Positions 8,851 to 18,235 of a stretch of 51,356 nt of DNA are shown here, in pieces (the stretch's first letter is position 1; each line of letters opens with the position of its first letter). The position numbers and the translations under genes are program-made. Below the pieces are notes generated by a model. That model ran no database searches and was not told the origin of the DNA. It was given only the letters and a program-made list of their open reading frames with translations. Origin of the DNA: Advenella faeciporci. Its GTDB lineage: Bacteria > Pseudomonadota > Gammaproteobacteria > Burkholderiales > Burkholderiaceae_B. The stretch covers positions 1 to 51,356 of the forward strand of contig NZ_BMYS01000021.1 in assembly GCF_014652395.1 (NCBI RefSeq), written 5' to 3'.

Positions 8851-9330
8851 ATGAGTCAGGAAAAAAAAGATGAGCTGAATTATCACTGTCTGGTGTTTTG
8901 TGTCGATGGGCAAGAGTTTGCCATTGATATCCTGAAAGTCCAGGAAATCAGGGAATATCAGCCGGTAAACGTGACGCGCGTGGCACATATGCCTTCGTAT
9001 ATACAGGGGTTGATCAACCTGCGTGGGCAAATTATTCCCATTATTGACCTTCGCATCAAACTGAAAGTGAGTGAAGTGGAGTACACCCCGCAAACCGTGG
9101 TGATTATTCTGGGTTTATCAGACCGTATTGTGGGCATTGTGGTGGATAGCGTGTCAAATGTAGAGTTAATAGCCAAAAACACCATTGAACCGCCTCCCAA
9201 TGTGAATAATCCTGCACCGTATTTAATTGGACTGACCACTTATAAAGACGAATTATTGCAAATAGTAGATGTTGAAAAACTGATTGATCACGAGCACTGG
9301 ACGTTAAGTGACATCAACCAGGAGGCGTGA
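8851..9330 (+). CDS. cheW: CheW, receptor-kinase coupling protein
   Basis: A 159-residue CheW-domain protein that couples receptors to CheA in the polar or lateral arrays. The canonical stretches EFAIDILKVQEI, LINLRGQIIPIIDLR and GLTTYKDELLQIVDVEKL are present, and the protein is a single SH3-like CheW fold with nothing added. It starts 2 bases after the cheA stop. Its TGA overlaps the cheR ATG by one base (TGATG), which suggests translational coupling. Confidence 0.96.
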   Translation: MSQEKKDELNYHCLVFCVDGQEFAIDILKVQEIREYQPVNVTRVAHMPSYIQGLINLRGQIIPIIDLRIKLKVSEVEYTPQTVVIILGLSDRIVGIVVDSVSNVELIAKNTIEPPPNVNNPAPYLIGLTTYKDELLQIVDVEKLIDHEHWTLSDINQEA

Positions 9331-10151
9331 TGGATGCCCTGACAAGATCGGCATGGACGGATGCCAGCTATAAGCATGCCCTGAAAATGCTCCACGATAG
9401 AAGCGGTATCATTGTGGGCGAGCATAAAATGAAATCAAGCGAAAGATTGCTTGAGGGCTTGCGCAAAGAGTTTGGTTTTGTAACCATTGACGATTTTCTG
9501 ATGGCGCTGGACAAAGACAGGGATCACACCGGGTGGCCAGCGTTTATCAATAGCTTCACCATTAACCATACCGCGTTTTTCAGGGAACCACATCATTTTG
9601 AAATTCTGGCGCAGCACATAGAAAAACTCCGGACCAATTGTGCCATTTGGTGTGCTTCCTGTTCTACCGGGGAAGAGCCCTATTCCATTGCCATGGTGTT
9701 AAATGAGATTGTGGGTGAACAGGCGGCTTGCCCCAGGATTGTAGCCACTGACATAGACAGTCAGGCGATTAAAAGAGCCAAGGCGGGGGTTTACAGCCTT
9801 GACAGATTGACGGGCATTTCTGAAGAGCGACTGCGCCGGCATTTCCTGAAAGGAAACAACCAGTTTGAGGGTATGGCCAAAGTCAAGCCGGCCTTAAGCG
9901 CCAGGGTAGAGTTTTCCGAATTGAACCTGATGTCGTTTTCATGGCCAAAGCCTGCCATGTTTGACGTGATTTTCTGTCGCAACACCATGATTTATTTTGA
10001 TCACGATACGCAGGTGCGTCTGGTGGCAAGCTTCGCCCGCTCAATGAAGCCGGGTGGCTTGTTGTTTATCGGGCACTCTGAAACCCTGGCATCCACCACA
10101 GACCAGTTTACCCTGTTGGGCCAGACAGTGTACAAGCGCAATCATCGTTAG
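9330..10151 (+). CDS. cheR: CheR, chemoreceptor methyltransferase
   Basis: SAM-dependent enzyme that methylates receptor glutamates for adaptation. An N-terminal helical domain is followed by the Rossmann methyltransferase fold with the SAM-binding stretch CASCSTGEEPYSIAM and the later FCRNTMIYFD motif. I place the start at ATG 9330, overlapping the cheW stop and 4 bases after AGGAGG. A GTG at 9327 is also in frame but is too close to that site. No cheD lies between cheR and cheB. One receptor in this window (28438-29877) ends in a WxxF pentapeptide that could tether CheR. Confidence 0.96.
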   Translation: MDALTRSAWTDASYKHALKMLHDRSGIIVGEHKMKSSERLLEGLRKEFGFVTIDDFLMALDKDRDHTGWPAFINSFTINHTAFFREPHHFEILAQHIEKLRTNCAIWCASCSTGEEPYSIAMVLNEIVGEQAACPRIVATDIDSQAIKRAKAGVYSLDRLTGISEERLRRHFLKGNNQFEGMAKVKPALSARVEFSELNLMSFSWPKPAMFDVIFCRNTMIYFDHDTQVRLVASFARSMKPGGLLFIGHSETLASTTDQFTLLGQTVYKRNHR

Positions 10152-10170
10152 TTTTAAAGCAAGAAGAAAT

Positions 10171-11253
10171 ATGACTGAGTTGAAAAAAGGATTGATCCGG
10201 GTATTGTGTGTTGATGATTCGGCACTGATGCGACGGATTATGACTGAGGTAATTAATGCCGAGCCGGATATGGAGGTGGTGGGAACCGCACCCGATCCGC
10301 TGGTGGCACGGGACATGATCAAACAATTGAATCCCGATGTGATTACGCTGGATGTGGAAATGCCCAAAATGGACGGGTTGGATTTTCTGGAGCGCCTGAT
10401 GCGACTGCGTCCGATGCCTGTAGTCATGGTTTCTTCCTTAACCCAGAAACATTCTGCCATCTCTTTGCGGGCGCTTGAATTGGGTGCTGTTGAAATCGTT
10501 TCCAAACCCAATGCGCAGTCAGGCAAAACCCTGGAGGCTTACCAGCATGAAGTCGCTGAAAAAATCCGGGCGGCCAGTCGGGCCCGTTTGAAGCAATATG
10601 TAATGCCCGGTCAGGAAGTGCCGGTCATTAAAACAGCGGGCAATGTCAGTAATGTCAGGAATGACTGGGTGGTGGCAATCGGTTCATCCACCGGTGGAAC
10701 CGAAGCATTGTCCAGGGTTTTGACGGGTTTGCCACGGGAATGCCCACCTATAGTGATTACCCAACATATGCCGGCCGGATTTACCGCTTCATTTGTGCAA
10801 AGGCTTGATCGCACGTGCGCGCTGACCGTTCATGAGGCAACAGGCGATGAGGTGCTGGAAAGTGGCCATGTCTATCTGGCACCCGGCAGTGTGGCACACC
10901 TGGCCATTCGCAAGTCGGGGGGTGTTTACCGGACAGTATTGATAGAGTCTGAGCCCGTGAACCGTCACCGGCCATCGGTAGATGTCCTGTTTTCCAGTGT
11001 GGCTAAAGAGGCCGGAAAAAAAGCCACTGGTATCATATTGACCGGCATGGGTAAAGATGGTGCCCAGGGTTTGCTGGAAATGCGCCAGGCCGGTGCCGAT
11101 ACCTTTGTGCAAAATGAAGCTACCTGCGTGGTTTATGGCATGCCCGGAGAGGCCATGCATATTGGTGCTACCGATGAAGCGGTGGCGCTTGACCAGATTG
11201 GTGAGCGCCTTTTCAAGGGGATTGCCAAAGCGCAGTCACCGCTTAAACGATAA
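10171..11253 (+). CDS. cheB: CheB, chemoreceptor methylesterase/deamidase
   Basis: CheB removes receptor methyl groups and is activated by CheA phosphorylation. The receiver domain (1-125) has phospho-acceptor Asp61 in ITLDVEMPKMDG. The esterase domain (about 165-355) has the catalytic triad motifs GSSTGGTEAL (Ser), QHMPAGFT (His) and GMGKDGAQG (Asp). The frame is open further upstream to 10054, but that part overlaps cheR and is not CheB-like. ATG 10171, preceded by AAGAAG and 19 bases after cheR, gives the normal length of 360 residues. Confidence 0.96.
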   Translation: MTELKKGLIRVLCVDDSALMRRIMTEVINAEPDMEVVGTAPDPLVARDMIKQLNPDVITLDVEMPKMDGLDFLERLMRLRPMPVVMVSSLTQKHSAISLRALELGAVEIVSKPNAQSGKTLEAYQHEVAEKIRAASRARLKQYVMPGQEVPVIKTAGNVSNVRNDWVVAIGSSTGGTEALSRVLTGLPRECPPIVITQHMPAGFTASFVQRLDRTCALTVHEATGDEVLESGHVYLAPGSVAHLAIRKSGGVYRTVLIESEPVNRHRPSVDVLFSSVAKEAGKKATGIILTGMGKDGAQGLLEMRQAGADTFVQNEATCVVYGMPGEAMHIGATDEAVALDQIGERLFKGIAKAQSPLKR

Positions 11254-11292
11254 TAATCAATGTTGAATACTTAAAATTAGGATAAATGCCAT

Positions 11293-11697
11293 ATGAATAA
11301 AGATATCAGGATTCTGATTGTTGATGATTTTCCGACAATGCGCCGTATTGTTAAAAACCTCTTGAAAGACCTGGGGTTTGAAAGTGTTGATGAGGCTGAA
11401 GACGGTGCCCAGGCGCTGGGTAAATTGCGCAATGGGGTATCTGGTTACGATTTGGTGGTTTCCGACTGGAATATGCCGGTCATGGACGGGTTGACCATGC
11501 TTCAGGAAATCCGGGCCGATGAAAAACTCAAACAGATTGCCGTTCTGATGGTGACCGCTGAAGCTAAAAGTGAAAACATCGTGAGCGCCGCCAAGGCGGG
11601 TGCCGACGGTTATGTGGTTAAACCCTTTACCGCGGCAACACTGGAAGAAAACCTGAATAAGGTGTTTGAAAAGGCCAAGCGCCGCATGGGTGCTTAA
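11293..11697 (+). CDS. cheY: CheY, chemotaxis response regulator
   Basis: A single receiver domain of 134 residues that binds FliM when phosphorylated and reverses flagellar rotation. The acidic pair Asp11/Asp12, phospho-acceptor Asp58 in [12 protein letters not shown], the switch threonine in [11 protein letters not shown] and the lysine in VVKPF are all present. A TTAGGA purine-rich site lies about 12 bases before the ATG. cheZ follows 51 bases later. Confidence 0.97.
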   Translation: MNKDIRILIVDDFPTMRRIVKNLLKDLGFESVDEAEDGAQALGKLRNGVSGYDLVVSDWNMPVMDGLTMLQEIRADEKLKQIAVLMVTAEAKSENIVSAAKAGADGYVVKPFTAATLEENLNKVFEKAKRRMGA

Positions 11698-11748
11698 GAA
11701 TGCCAAACACCGGATGGACCGCAATGCCTCCTGAAAAGGACTAAAACA

Positions 11749-12423
11749 ATGACAGATTCAACACAACCTTTACCGGAAAACGGAAGCACCATGGGTGAAG
11801 CACCGGTGTATGACCGGATTGCCCATGTGACCCGTTTGTTGCGAGACAGCTTGCGTGAACTGGGTCTTGAGCCCAGCGTTCAGGCTGCCGCCAAGGCCAT
11901 GCCAGATGCCCAGTCCCGTCTTCGTTATATTACGTCCCTGACCGAAAAGGCCGCCAATGACGTGTTAAACAGCGCGGAACTGGCCCAATCGGAGCTTGGT
12001 CACCTGAAAGCGAATGCAGCCAGTCTGTCTGAAGAACTGGAGCAAGCCATGCAGCCGGTTACCCATGCGCAGGTGCAGCTGCCTGTGGAGCTGGCCAAAA
12101 ATGTCCAGGCTTTCCTGGCGGGTGTGAAAGAGGAAATCCGGCCGGTTGATACCGCCTTGATCGACATTATTACGGCCCAGGCTTTTCAGGATTTGACCGG
12201 CCAGGTGGCCGGCAAGCTGACGGTGCTGCTGGATCGCATCGAGCAGGAGCTGGTTCAGGTTCTCATTGAATACATGCCCGAAAAATACAGTCAGGAAATG
12301 GAAAAAGAAGCCCGGGAGGAAAATGCCCTGCTCAATGGCCCCGTTGTAGAGCATAAAGAAAACGGAGGTACCGTGCAAAACCAGCAGCAGGTAGACGATT
12401 TGCTGGCCCAGCTGGGTTTTTAA
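11749..12423 (+). CDS. cheZ: CheZ, CheY-P phosphatase
   Basis: CheZ dephosphorylates CheY-P. The 224-residue, mostly helical product contains the active-site motif ITAQAFQDLTGQ (about 141-152), which holds the catalytic glutamine. It ends with the CheY-binding C-terminal peptide VDDLLAQLGF, joined by a charged flexible linker. It is the last gene of the che run and is followed by a terminator-like hairpin at 12443-12485. Confidence 0.95.
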   Translation: MTDSTQPLPENGSTMGEAPVYDRIAHVTRLLRDSLRELGLEPSVQAAAKAMPDAQSRLRYITSLTEKAANDVLNSAELAQSELGHLKANAASLSEELEQAMQPVTHAQVQLPVELAKNVQAFLAGVKEEIRPVDTALIDIITAQAFQDLTGQVAGKLTVLLDRIEQELVQVLIEYMPEKYSQEMEKEAREENALLNGPVVEHKENGGTVQNQQQVDDLLAQLGF

Positions 12424-12442
12424 TCGCAATGATGTTTTTTTT

Positions 12443-12485
12443 ACCTGCCTTGTCAGGCCATAACAGGCGTTAAGGCGGGTTTTTC
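12443..12485 (+). terminator. rho-independent terminator after cheZ
   Basis: ACCTGCCTT at 12443-12451 pairs with AAGGCGGGT at 12472-12480 (one G-U pair), with a run of five T's completing at about 12484. It lies 20 bases after the cheZ stop and about 100 bases before flhB, so it should separate the mot-che operon from flhBA. Confidence 0.65.
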
Positions 12486-12586
12486 ATCCCTTACTCCCCC
12501 AATTGCCTTGCTCGCAAACCCGCTACACTGGTAACAGTTTAGAGTGCGCTCATTCCGGATAGCGCCATTTAACCGTACCTCCCAGC

Positions 12587-13738
12587 ATGGCAGAAGATAG
12601 CGACCTTGAAAAAACCGAAGCCGCTTCCCCGCAACGATTAACCAAAGCGCGGGAAGAGGGGCAGGTTGCGCGCTCGCGAGAGCTCAATACCTGTCTTATT
12701 TTGCTGGCCGGAGCAATGACGCTTTGGATCAGTGGCGGTTTTTTGTATGACCGGCTGGTTTATGTCATGCGAACCACCATGCATTTTGACTGGACGCCTA
12801 AAAGTGCGGTAGAAAGCCTGGCGCCAGGCATGCTGGACAACTTTCTGCATGTCCTGACCGGTTTGTTTCCGCTGTTTGTGGTGTTGGTGGTGATCGCCAT
12901 CGGTTCATCGGTTGCGCTGGGCGGCCTGGTTTTTTCAGGCAAGGCCCTTAACCCCAATTTTGGACGCATGAATCTGCTCAAGGGGCTGGGACGCATGGTT
13001 AGCGCGTCAACCTGGGTGGAACTGTTAAAAACCCTGCTGAAGGCTGCCGTAATTGGTGGCGTTGGGGTCATGGTTATCAAATCTTATTTGCCGCAAATGC
13101 TGGCCCTGTCACACTTGTCTTTGCCAAGGGCATTGGCCCAAGGGATGGAAATGGTCATGTTTTGCTGTGCAACCATTATTGCCTCCCTGCTGCTGATTGC
13201 GCTCATAGATGTGCCCTGGCAAATGTTTTCCCATGCCAAAAAGCTGCGCATGAGCAAAGAAGAAGTGAAGCGCGAACATAAGGAAAACGAGGGTGACCCG
13301 CATATCAAGGGTCGAATTCGCCAGCAGCAGCGTGAAATGGCGCGTCATCGTATGATGAGCAGTATTCCAGATGCGGATGTGGTGGTTACCAACCCGACCC
13401 ATTATGCCGTGGCGCTTAAATATGAACAGGAAGGGGACCGCGCGCCGCTGGTGATTGCCAAGGGGATCGGAGAAATTGCCCGTAAAATCCGTGAAATTGC
13501 CGCGGAAAACAAAGTGGTACAACTGGAGGCGCCGGCACTGGCCCGTGCCCTGTATGCCAATGTCGAACTGGATCAGCCCATTCCGGAAGCGCTGTTTACC
13601 GCTGTTGCCCAAGTGCTGGCCTGGGTTTATCAATTGCGGCAGTATCGGCAGGGAATGGCTGAAGAACCGGATCGGCCCGTGAATTTGCCGGTGCCGCCCG
13701 AGCTTGATCCGCAGTCCGGGCAGGCGCCTGCGCCTTAA
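12587..13738 (+). CDS. flhB: FlhB, export gate and substrate-specificity switch
   Basis: Inner-membrane component of the flagellar type III export gate. The N-terminal half has four membrane segments (about 35-55, 88-115, 145-165, 185-210). The cytoplasmic C-domain holds the autocleavage site Asn269-Pro-Thr-His272 in VVTNPTHYAVALKYE. Cleavage there, together with FliK, switches export from hook to filament substrates. The length of 383 is normal, with a Pro-rich end. A second, stand-alone copy of the post-cleavage domain is encoded at 43070-43354. Confidence 0.96.
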   Translation: MAEDSDLEKTEAASPQRLTKAREEGQVARSRELNTCLILLAGAMTLWISGGFLYDRLVYVMRTTMHFDWTPKSAVESLAPGMLDNFLHVLTGLFPLFVVLVVIAIGSSVALGGLVFSGKALNPNFGRMNLLKGLGRMVSASTWVELLKTLLKAAVIGGVGVMVIKSYLPQMLALSHLSLPRALAQGMEMVMFCCATIIASLLLIALIDVPWQMFSHAKKLRMSKEEVKREHKENEGDPHIKGRIRQQQREMARHRMMSSIPDADVVVTNPTHYAVALKYEQEGDRAPLVIAKGIGEIARKIREIAAENKVVQLEAPALARALYANVELDQPIPEALFTAVAQVLAWVYQLRQYRQGMAEEPDRPVNLPVPPELDPQSGQAPAP

Positions 13739-13787
13739 GATACCCCCTGATTCTGCAATACCCTGAATGACCTAAATTATCAAGTAT

Positions 13788-15890
13788 ATGAACCGTTTTT
13801 TTTCCTCACTGAAATTGCAGGCGGCAGACTCCAGAATGCTGGCTGGTCCGGTGCTGATTGTCATGGTGCTTGCCATGATGGTCTTGCCGTTGCCGCCGTT
13901 TTTGCTGGATTTGTTTTTTACTTTTAACATTGCCTTGTCCATCATGATCCTGCTGGTGGCCATGTTTACCAAAAAACCGCTGGATTTTGCCGCGTTCCCG
14001 TCGGTGCTGCTATTTGCCACCCTGTTGCGTCTGTCACTGAACGTGGCCTCTACCCGTGTGGTCTTGTTGCATGGGCATACCGGCCCTGATGCTGCCGGTC
14101 AGGTTATTGAGGCGTTCGGCCACTTTCTCGTGGGCGGCAATTTTGCGGTAGGGATTGTTGTTTTTGCCATCCTGGTCTTGATTAACTTTGTGGTCATTAC
14201 CAAAGGTGCCGGCCGGATTGCCGAGGTGGGTGCCCGGTTCACGCTTGACGCCATGCCGGGCAAGCAAATGGCGATTGATGCCGACCTGAATGCCGGGCTG
14301 ATTGCCGAAGATGATGCGCGCAAAAGAAGGGCGGAAGTGGCACAGGAAGCCGAATTTTACGGTGCCATGGATGGCGCCAGTAAATTTGTGCGGGGTGATG
14401 CCGTTGCCGGCCTGATCATTATGGTGGTCAGTATTGTAGGTGGCTTGCTGGTTGGCGTTTTGCAGCATGGCCTTAGTTTTGGCGAGGCAGGCACGGTGTA
14501 TACCTTGCTGACGATTGGTGATGGCCTGGTCGGGCAAATTCCCGCACTTATCATTTCAACCGCGGCAGGTGTGGTGGTGTCGCGCGTGGCGAACAACCAG
14601 GATGTTGGCCAGCAAATGATGAGTCAGCTGTTTTCCAACCCGATGGTGCTTTATATTACGGCTGCCATTATTGGCATTATGGGCCTGATTCCCAATATGC
14701 CGCATTTTGCCTTTTTGTCCCTGGCCGGTTTTTTTGCTTATTTGGGTTATCGGATACAGAAAAAAAATGAAGCGCTTGCCTTGCAGGGGCCTGTGCAGGA
14801 AACCGACGCCACGCCTGTAGATACCGCTTCAAAGGAAGCCCGCTGGGATGATGTGACCCTGGTGGAGCCGTTTGCCATGGAAGTGGGCTATCGCCTGATC
14901 AGTCTGGTGGACCAGGAGCAGGGGGGCGAATTGATTTCCCGTATTCGCAGCCTGCGTAAACAGTTTGCCCAAAATATGGGTTTTCTGCCGCCGGTCGTGC
15001 ATATCCGCGACAATCTGGAATTGCATCCCAGTGAATACCGTATTTTGCTGTCCGGCGTTGAAATTGGCAAAGGCCAGGTTCAGCCCGGTAAATGGCTGGC
15101 AATTGATCCGGGCGGCGTTGAATTTGAGCTCACCGAAGGTGAAAAAACCACTGACCCAACCTTTGGCCTGACGGCTTACTGGGTAACTGAGGATATGCGT
15201 GAGCGGGCCCAGGTGATGGGGTATACCGTGGTTGATGCCAGCACGGTGATTGCCACCCACATTAACCAGTTGCTGACGCGGCACGCGGCGCACTTGCTGG
15301 GCCGCCAGGAAGTGCAGCAGCTGCTTGAGCATATTGGCAGGGAAGAGCCCAAGCTGGTTGAGGATTTTGTGCCCAAGGCCGTGTCCCTTACCACCTTGCA
15401 TAATGTATTGCGCGGCCTGTTAACCGAAGGGGTGTCTATCCGGGACATGCGCACCATTGTTGAGGTTCTGACCGAGTGGGGGCCTATTCTGAATGGCCAG
15501 ACCCAGCCAGGCATGATGATTAATATTGAAGAATTGATTGCGCGGGTGCGTACGGCATTGGGCAGGGCCATTACGCAGCAATGTTTTGGAGATGCGGTTG
15601 AGTGCAATGTGATTGGCCTGGCACCCCAGTTGACGCAGGTCCTGACGCAGGCCCTGACCACAAGCGGTTCATTGGAACCCGGTCTGGCCGATAACCTGCA
15701 GACGGAAACCGAGTTGGCCCTGCAAAAGCAAACCGTTCACAATTTGCCGGCTGTGCTGGTGGTGCCACCGGTATTGCGTTCTTCGTTGGCCAGGTTGTTC
15801 AGGTACGGGTTTCCACAGTTAACCGTACTATCCAACACGGAAATTCCCGAAGAACGGTACTTGAAAGTCACGTCGGTAATTGGTGGCTGA
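13788..15890 (+). CDS. flhA: FlhA, export gate protein
   Basis: The largest export gate subunit at 700 residues. The first 330 residues carry about eight membrane helices and the FHIPEP-family signature region (RLSLNVASTRVVLLHGHTG, KGAGRIAEVGARF, PGKQMAIDADLNAG). The C-terminal cytoplasmic domain (about 345-700) forms the ring that docks chaperone-substrate complexes. flhF and flhG, often found next, are absent. The gene instead faces flgN convergently across 57 bases that contain a small GGCCTG/CAGGCC hairpin (15895-15909). Confidence 0.97.
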   Translation: MNRFFSSLKLQAADSRMLAGPVLIVMVLAMMVLPLPPFLLDLFFTFNIALSIMILLVAMFTKKPLDFAAFPSVLLFATLLRLSLNVASTRVVLLHGHTGPDAAGQVIEAFGHFLVGGNFAVGIVVFAILVLINFVVITKGAGRIAEVGARFTLDAMPGKQMAIDADLNAGLIAEDDARKRRAEVAQEAEFYGAMDGASKFVRGDAVAGLIIMVVSIVGGLLVGVLQHGLSFGEAGTVYTLLTIGDGLVGQIPALIISTAAGVVVSRVANNQDVGQQMMSQLFSNPMVLYITAAIIGIMGLIPNMPHFAFLSLAGFFAYLGYRIQKKNEALALQGPVQETDATPVDTASKEARWDDVTLVEPFAMEVGYRLISLVDQEQGGELISRIRSLRKQFAQNMGFLPPVVHIRDNLELHPSEYRILLSGVEIGKGQVQPGKWLAIDPGGVEFELTEGEKTTDPTFGLTAYWVTEDMRERAQVMGYTVVDASTVIATHINQLLTRHAAHLLGRQEVQQLLEHIGREEPKLVEDFVPKAVSLTTLHNVLRGLLTEGVSIRDMRTIVEVLTEWGPILNGQTQPGMMINIEELIARVRTALGRAITQQCFGDAVECNVIGLAPQLTQVLTQALTTSGSLEPGLADNLQTETELALQKQTVHNLPAVLVVPPVLRSSLARLFRYGFPQLTVLSNTEIPEERYLKVTSVIGG

Positions 15891-15947
15891 TACAGGCCTG
15901 CTTCAGGCCCGGGCATGGATGTGAATTCCGGGCAGCAAGGCAGCTGA

Positions 15948-16460
15948 TTAAGCGCTTGCCAGGGGCTTGCCCGTGCTGACCGGTTTACGCATGCCCTTGC
16001 CATCATAGGTATGCTGTACGCCAGCGGCACGGTTAAGGGAGTCAAGCGCATCCTGGTTGTATTTCAGGTAACTGTGAATCATGATGGCATTGCTTTCATT
16101 CAGGCTTTTTGCCTGTGCAACAAGCTCGTTATAGCTGTTCCATTGTTTGGCCAGGTCGTCCTGTTGCTGCGGGTCAAGCCTTTCAAGAATATCCGCCAGG
16201 CCGTGTTGTGTAGCAGAAACCGGAAAGCGTGATTGCACCAACTGCATCCTTTCTTTGTAGGCGGCTTCCAGTTGCTGGCCAATTTGCCATTTTTTTTGCG
16301 CCAGCTCGCGCAAGGGTTCAGGTGAGCTGAATTCCATGAGCGTTGCACATTCATCATTCAGGATTTGCAAAAACTGTTTCGCAATTTCTGTTTCCAATAC
16401 AAGCTGCTCCAGAATTTGGCGGGACAGGGAAGGCGGGAATGAATCGATATGGGCTGTCAT
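15948..16460 (-). CDS. flgN: FlgN, chaperone for FlgK and FlgL
   Basis: A helical export chaperone of about 170 residues that delivers the hook-filament junction proteins. The product is charged and coiled-coil-like, with the family-type stretch YLKYNQDALDSLNRAAG near the end. I use ATG 16460; a TTG two codons upstream (16466) is also in frame, and neither has a clear ribosome site. It follows flgM by 13 bases, the usual flgMN pairing, and is read from the sigma-28 promoter at 16834-16860. Confidence 0.88.
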   Translation of the reverse strand: MTAHIDSFPPSLSRQILEQLVLETEIAKQFLQILNDECATLMEFSSPEPLRELAQKKWQIGQQLEAAYKERMQLVQSRFPVSATQHGLADILERLDPQQQDDLAKQWNSYNELVAQAKSLNESNAIMIHSYLKYNQDALDSLNRAAGVQHTYDGKGMRKPVSTGKPLASA

Positions 16461-16473
16461 GGGCAAGAAGTGA

Positions 16474-16767
16474 TTAAGTCAGTATGTCAATGGCATCTTG
16501 TAAAATGCCTTCGGCAATACGGGTGGGGTTGATATTAAGCGTGCCATTGGCCAAAGCCTGGCGAATGGCCTGTACGCGCTCAAGGTCTACATCATTGTCC
16601 GAACTGGTAAGGTCGCGGGCAACCGGGCTTAAATCCACCTTGGTGCTGCTGCCGGGTTGCGCGGTTGCTGGTGTACTGGCGGGCGCAGACGCACCGTTAC
16701 GGTAGGCGGGCTTGGTAGAAACCGCGGTTGACTGATAGAGCGAAGCGGGAGAGATTTTCATGGTCAT
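16474..16767 (-). CDS. flgM: FlgM, anti-sigma-28 factor
   Basis: FlgM holds FliA inactive until the hook-basal body is finished and FlgM is exported. The 97-residue product has the family pattern: a short, disordered, exported N-terminus (MTMKISPAS) with Ala/Ser/Thr/Pro-rich filler, then the sigma-binding helices (SPVARDL, VDLERVQAIRQALANG, NPTRIAEGILQDAI). A very good sigma-28 promoter precedes it, so FliA drives synthesis of its own inhibitor. flgA upstream on the same strand can also supply class 2 readthrough. Confidence 0.95.
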   Translation of the reverse strand: MTMKISPASLYQSTAVSTKPAYRNGASAPASTPATAQPGSSTKVDLSPVARDLTSSDNDVDLERVQAIRQALANGTLNINPTRIAEGILQDAIDILT

Positions 16768-16833
16768 GATCTTGGGGTCTGCCGAACGGGTAAAAACCGC
16801 TTGGACAGCACTAAAACAGTTGGCTTACCGGTA

Positions 16834-16860
16834 TTAACGGATGAATCAGTGAAAACTTTA
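16834..16860 (-). promoter_or_regulatory. sigma-28 promoter for flgMN
   Basis: On the minus strand, TAAAGTTT (16860-16853) is a perfect FliA -35. It is followed by an 11-base spacer and TCCGTTAA (16841-16834). The -10 end lies about 66 bases before the flgM start. It is the best -35 match in the window. Confidence 0.9.
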
Positions 16861-16924
16861 GCCAAAGGCCGGTTTTTTCTGCCGTTAATGTGTTGATTAT
16901 AAGCCAGGGCCGCCATCATGCTGC

Positions 16925-17659
16925 CTAAAAAAGCACATTCACCGTGTTGGCATTAATAACCGTTCCCATGATGACCTTGCCGGAACCGGTTTTAACCTGG
17001 ATGCTGCCACCCACGTCTGCCGTGGTAAGTGCTTCTCCTTGCTGGGTAACGGTAAGGGCGCCTTGCCTTACCTGAAGCCGCACAGGTTGTCCTTTGCTAA
17101 TGGATTGCGGGCTGCGAATCATGTTCAGCTTAATGGGGCGTCCGGCCGGGATGCGTGTATTGGCAATATGCCCCAGTAATTGCTCGGGGGTTGTACGTGA
17201 GTTTGCCGGCAGCTTAAGCAGGTCACCCTGTTTTTCTTCAATATGGTTGGGCATAAGGGTTTGCCCGATATCGATGTTTTGGGACGCAACGTAATAATTG
17301 CCTGCAATTGAAAGCGAGACACGCAGGTATTCGGTTTTGCCTGAGTCCATGCAGCGAATGCCTACGGACATCGAGGAACGCAAGGTGCCTTTGTTGGGCA
17401 GGAAATACACCCGGTCATGACAGGTTTCAAAGGACTGGGCCTTTGGTACGCTGACATTAATGGTGGGGGTGCCGTCAATGGTGGCGGCCTGTTCGGCAAG
17501 ATAGTCTTCGGTTTCCTGCATGATGGCCTGCTGTAGCCCGGATATCTCATTGGCATGAGACATGCTGCCTAAGGCAGCCAGGCAAAGCAGGACCAGGCCG
17601 GGTGTTTTCAGGCCGGAGCCAAATAATTTTGTGCGAGCCAAAGTCATTATCCTGTTCAT
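16925..17659 (-). CDS. flgA: FlgA, P-ring assembly chaperone
   Basis: A periplasmic chaperone for FlgI. The 244-residue product starts with a long signal peptide (hydrophobic core about 20-33, predicted cut after SHA at about residue 36). It ends with the SAF-like domain holding RIPAGRPIKLNMI and the family-typical GGSIQVKTGSGKVIMGTVIN. It is divergent from flgB; the 153-base gap between them probably carries back-to-back class 2 promoters for flgA(MN) and flgB-J. Confidence 0.93.
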   Translation of the reverse strand: MNRIMTLARTKLFGSGLKTPGLVLLCLAALGSMSHANEISGLQQAIMQETEDYLAEQAATIDGTPTINVSVPKAQSFETCHDRVYFLPNKGTLRSSMSVGIRCMDSGKTEYLRVSLSIAGNYYVASQNIDIGQTLMPNHIEEKQGDLLKLPANSRTTPEQLLGHIANTRIPAGRPIKLNMIRSPQSISKGQPVRLQVRQGALTVTQQGEALTTADVGGSIQVKTGSGKVIMGTVINANTVNVLF

Positions 17660-17812
17660 AAATCAAATTCTATCCTGACCCTTTATTTTTGATTAGCCTG
17701 AATTAAGCAGGAAAACCCCCGTTTACCTTTCCTTTGTATTGACTTCGGATAGCTTAACATATTGACTGTAATGGCTTAAATGTATGTTGCGTCAGCAGCA
17801 GGGACAGGCACT

Positions 17813-18220
17813 ATGGACAGAATTGGTAACGAATTCAAATTTTTGCAGACCGCAGTCGGTTTGCGCCAGCAGCGGATGGAATTGCTTTCCACCAACATTG
17901 CCAACGCGGATACGCCCAATTACAAGGCGCGCGACTTCAGTTTCAGGGAAGTGCTTGCGCAGGCAAGCGGCGCGCAAAAAGGCTTGGCCGACACGCAGCT
18001 TACCCTGACTTCTGCCAGGCATATTCCGGCGGCGGCAATGGGGCCTTTGCAGTTCTCGCCCCAATATCGTTTGCCAACGCAAAACAGCCTTGATGGCAAT
18101 ACGGTTGAGATGGATGTGGAACGGGTGGCTTTTGCGGACAACACCATGCAATACCAGGCCACCCTGACGCTGTTGAATGGCAAGATCAAATCCATGCTGT
18201 CCGCCTTGCAGCCTAATTAA
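17813..18220 (+). CDS. flgB: FlgB, proximal rod protein
   Basis: A rod subunit of 135 residues with the N-terminal rod/hook motif LLSTNIANADTPNYKARD and a short C-terminal helix. I start at ATG 17813 (MDRIGNEFKFLQ), which matches the usual FlgB beginning and has AGGGA about 8-12 bases upstream. An ATG at 17780 would add 11 atypical residues. It is the first gene of flgB-J; flgC follows in 15 bases. Confidence 0.95.
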   Translation: MDRIGNEFKFLQTAVGLRQQRMELLSTNIANADTPNYKARDFSFREVLAQASGAQKGLADTQLTLTSARHIPAAAMGPLQFSPQYRLPTQNSLDGNTVEMDVERVAFADNTMQYQATLTLLNGKIKSMLSALQPN

Positions 18221-18235
18221 TCAAAAGGAAACAGA

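Noticed and set aside
10054-10170. Upstream extension of cheB
   Set aside because: The extra 39 codons overlap cheR and do not resemble any CheB N-terminus. The ATG at 10171 gives a normal receiver-domain start.
16881-16888. Additional sigma-28 -10 (GCCGTTAA) on the + strand between flgM and flgA
   Set aside because: No TAAA-like -35 lies 11 bases upstream, and it would point into the 3' end of flgA on the wrong strand.
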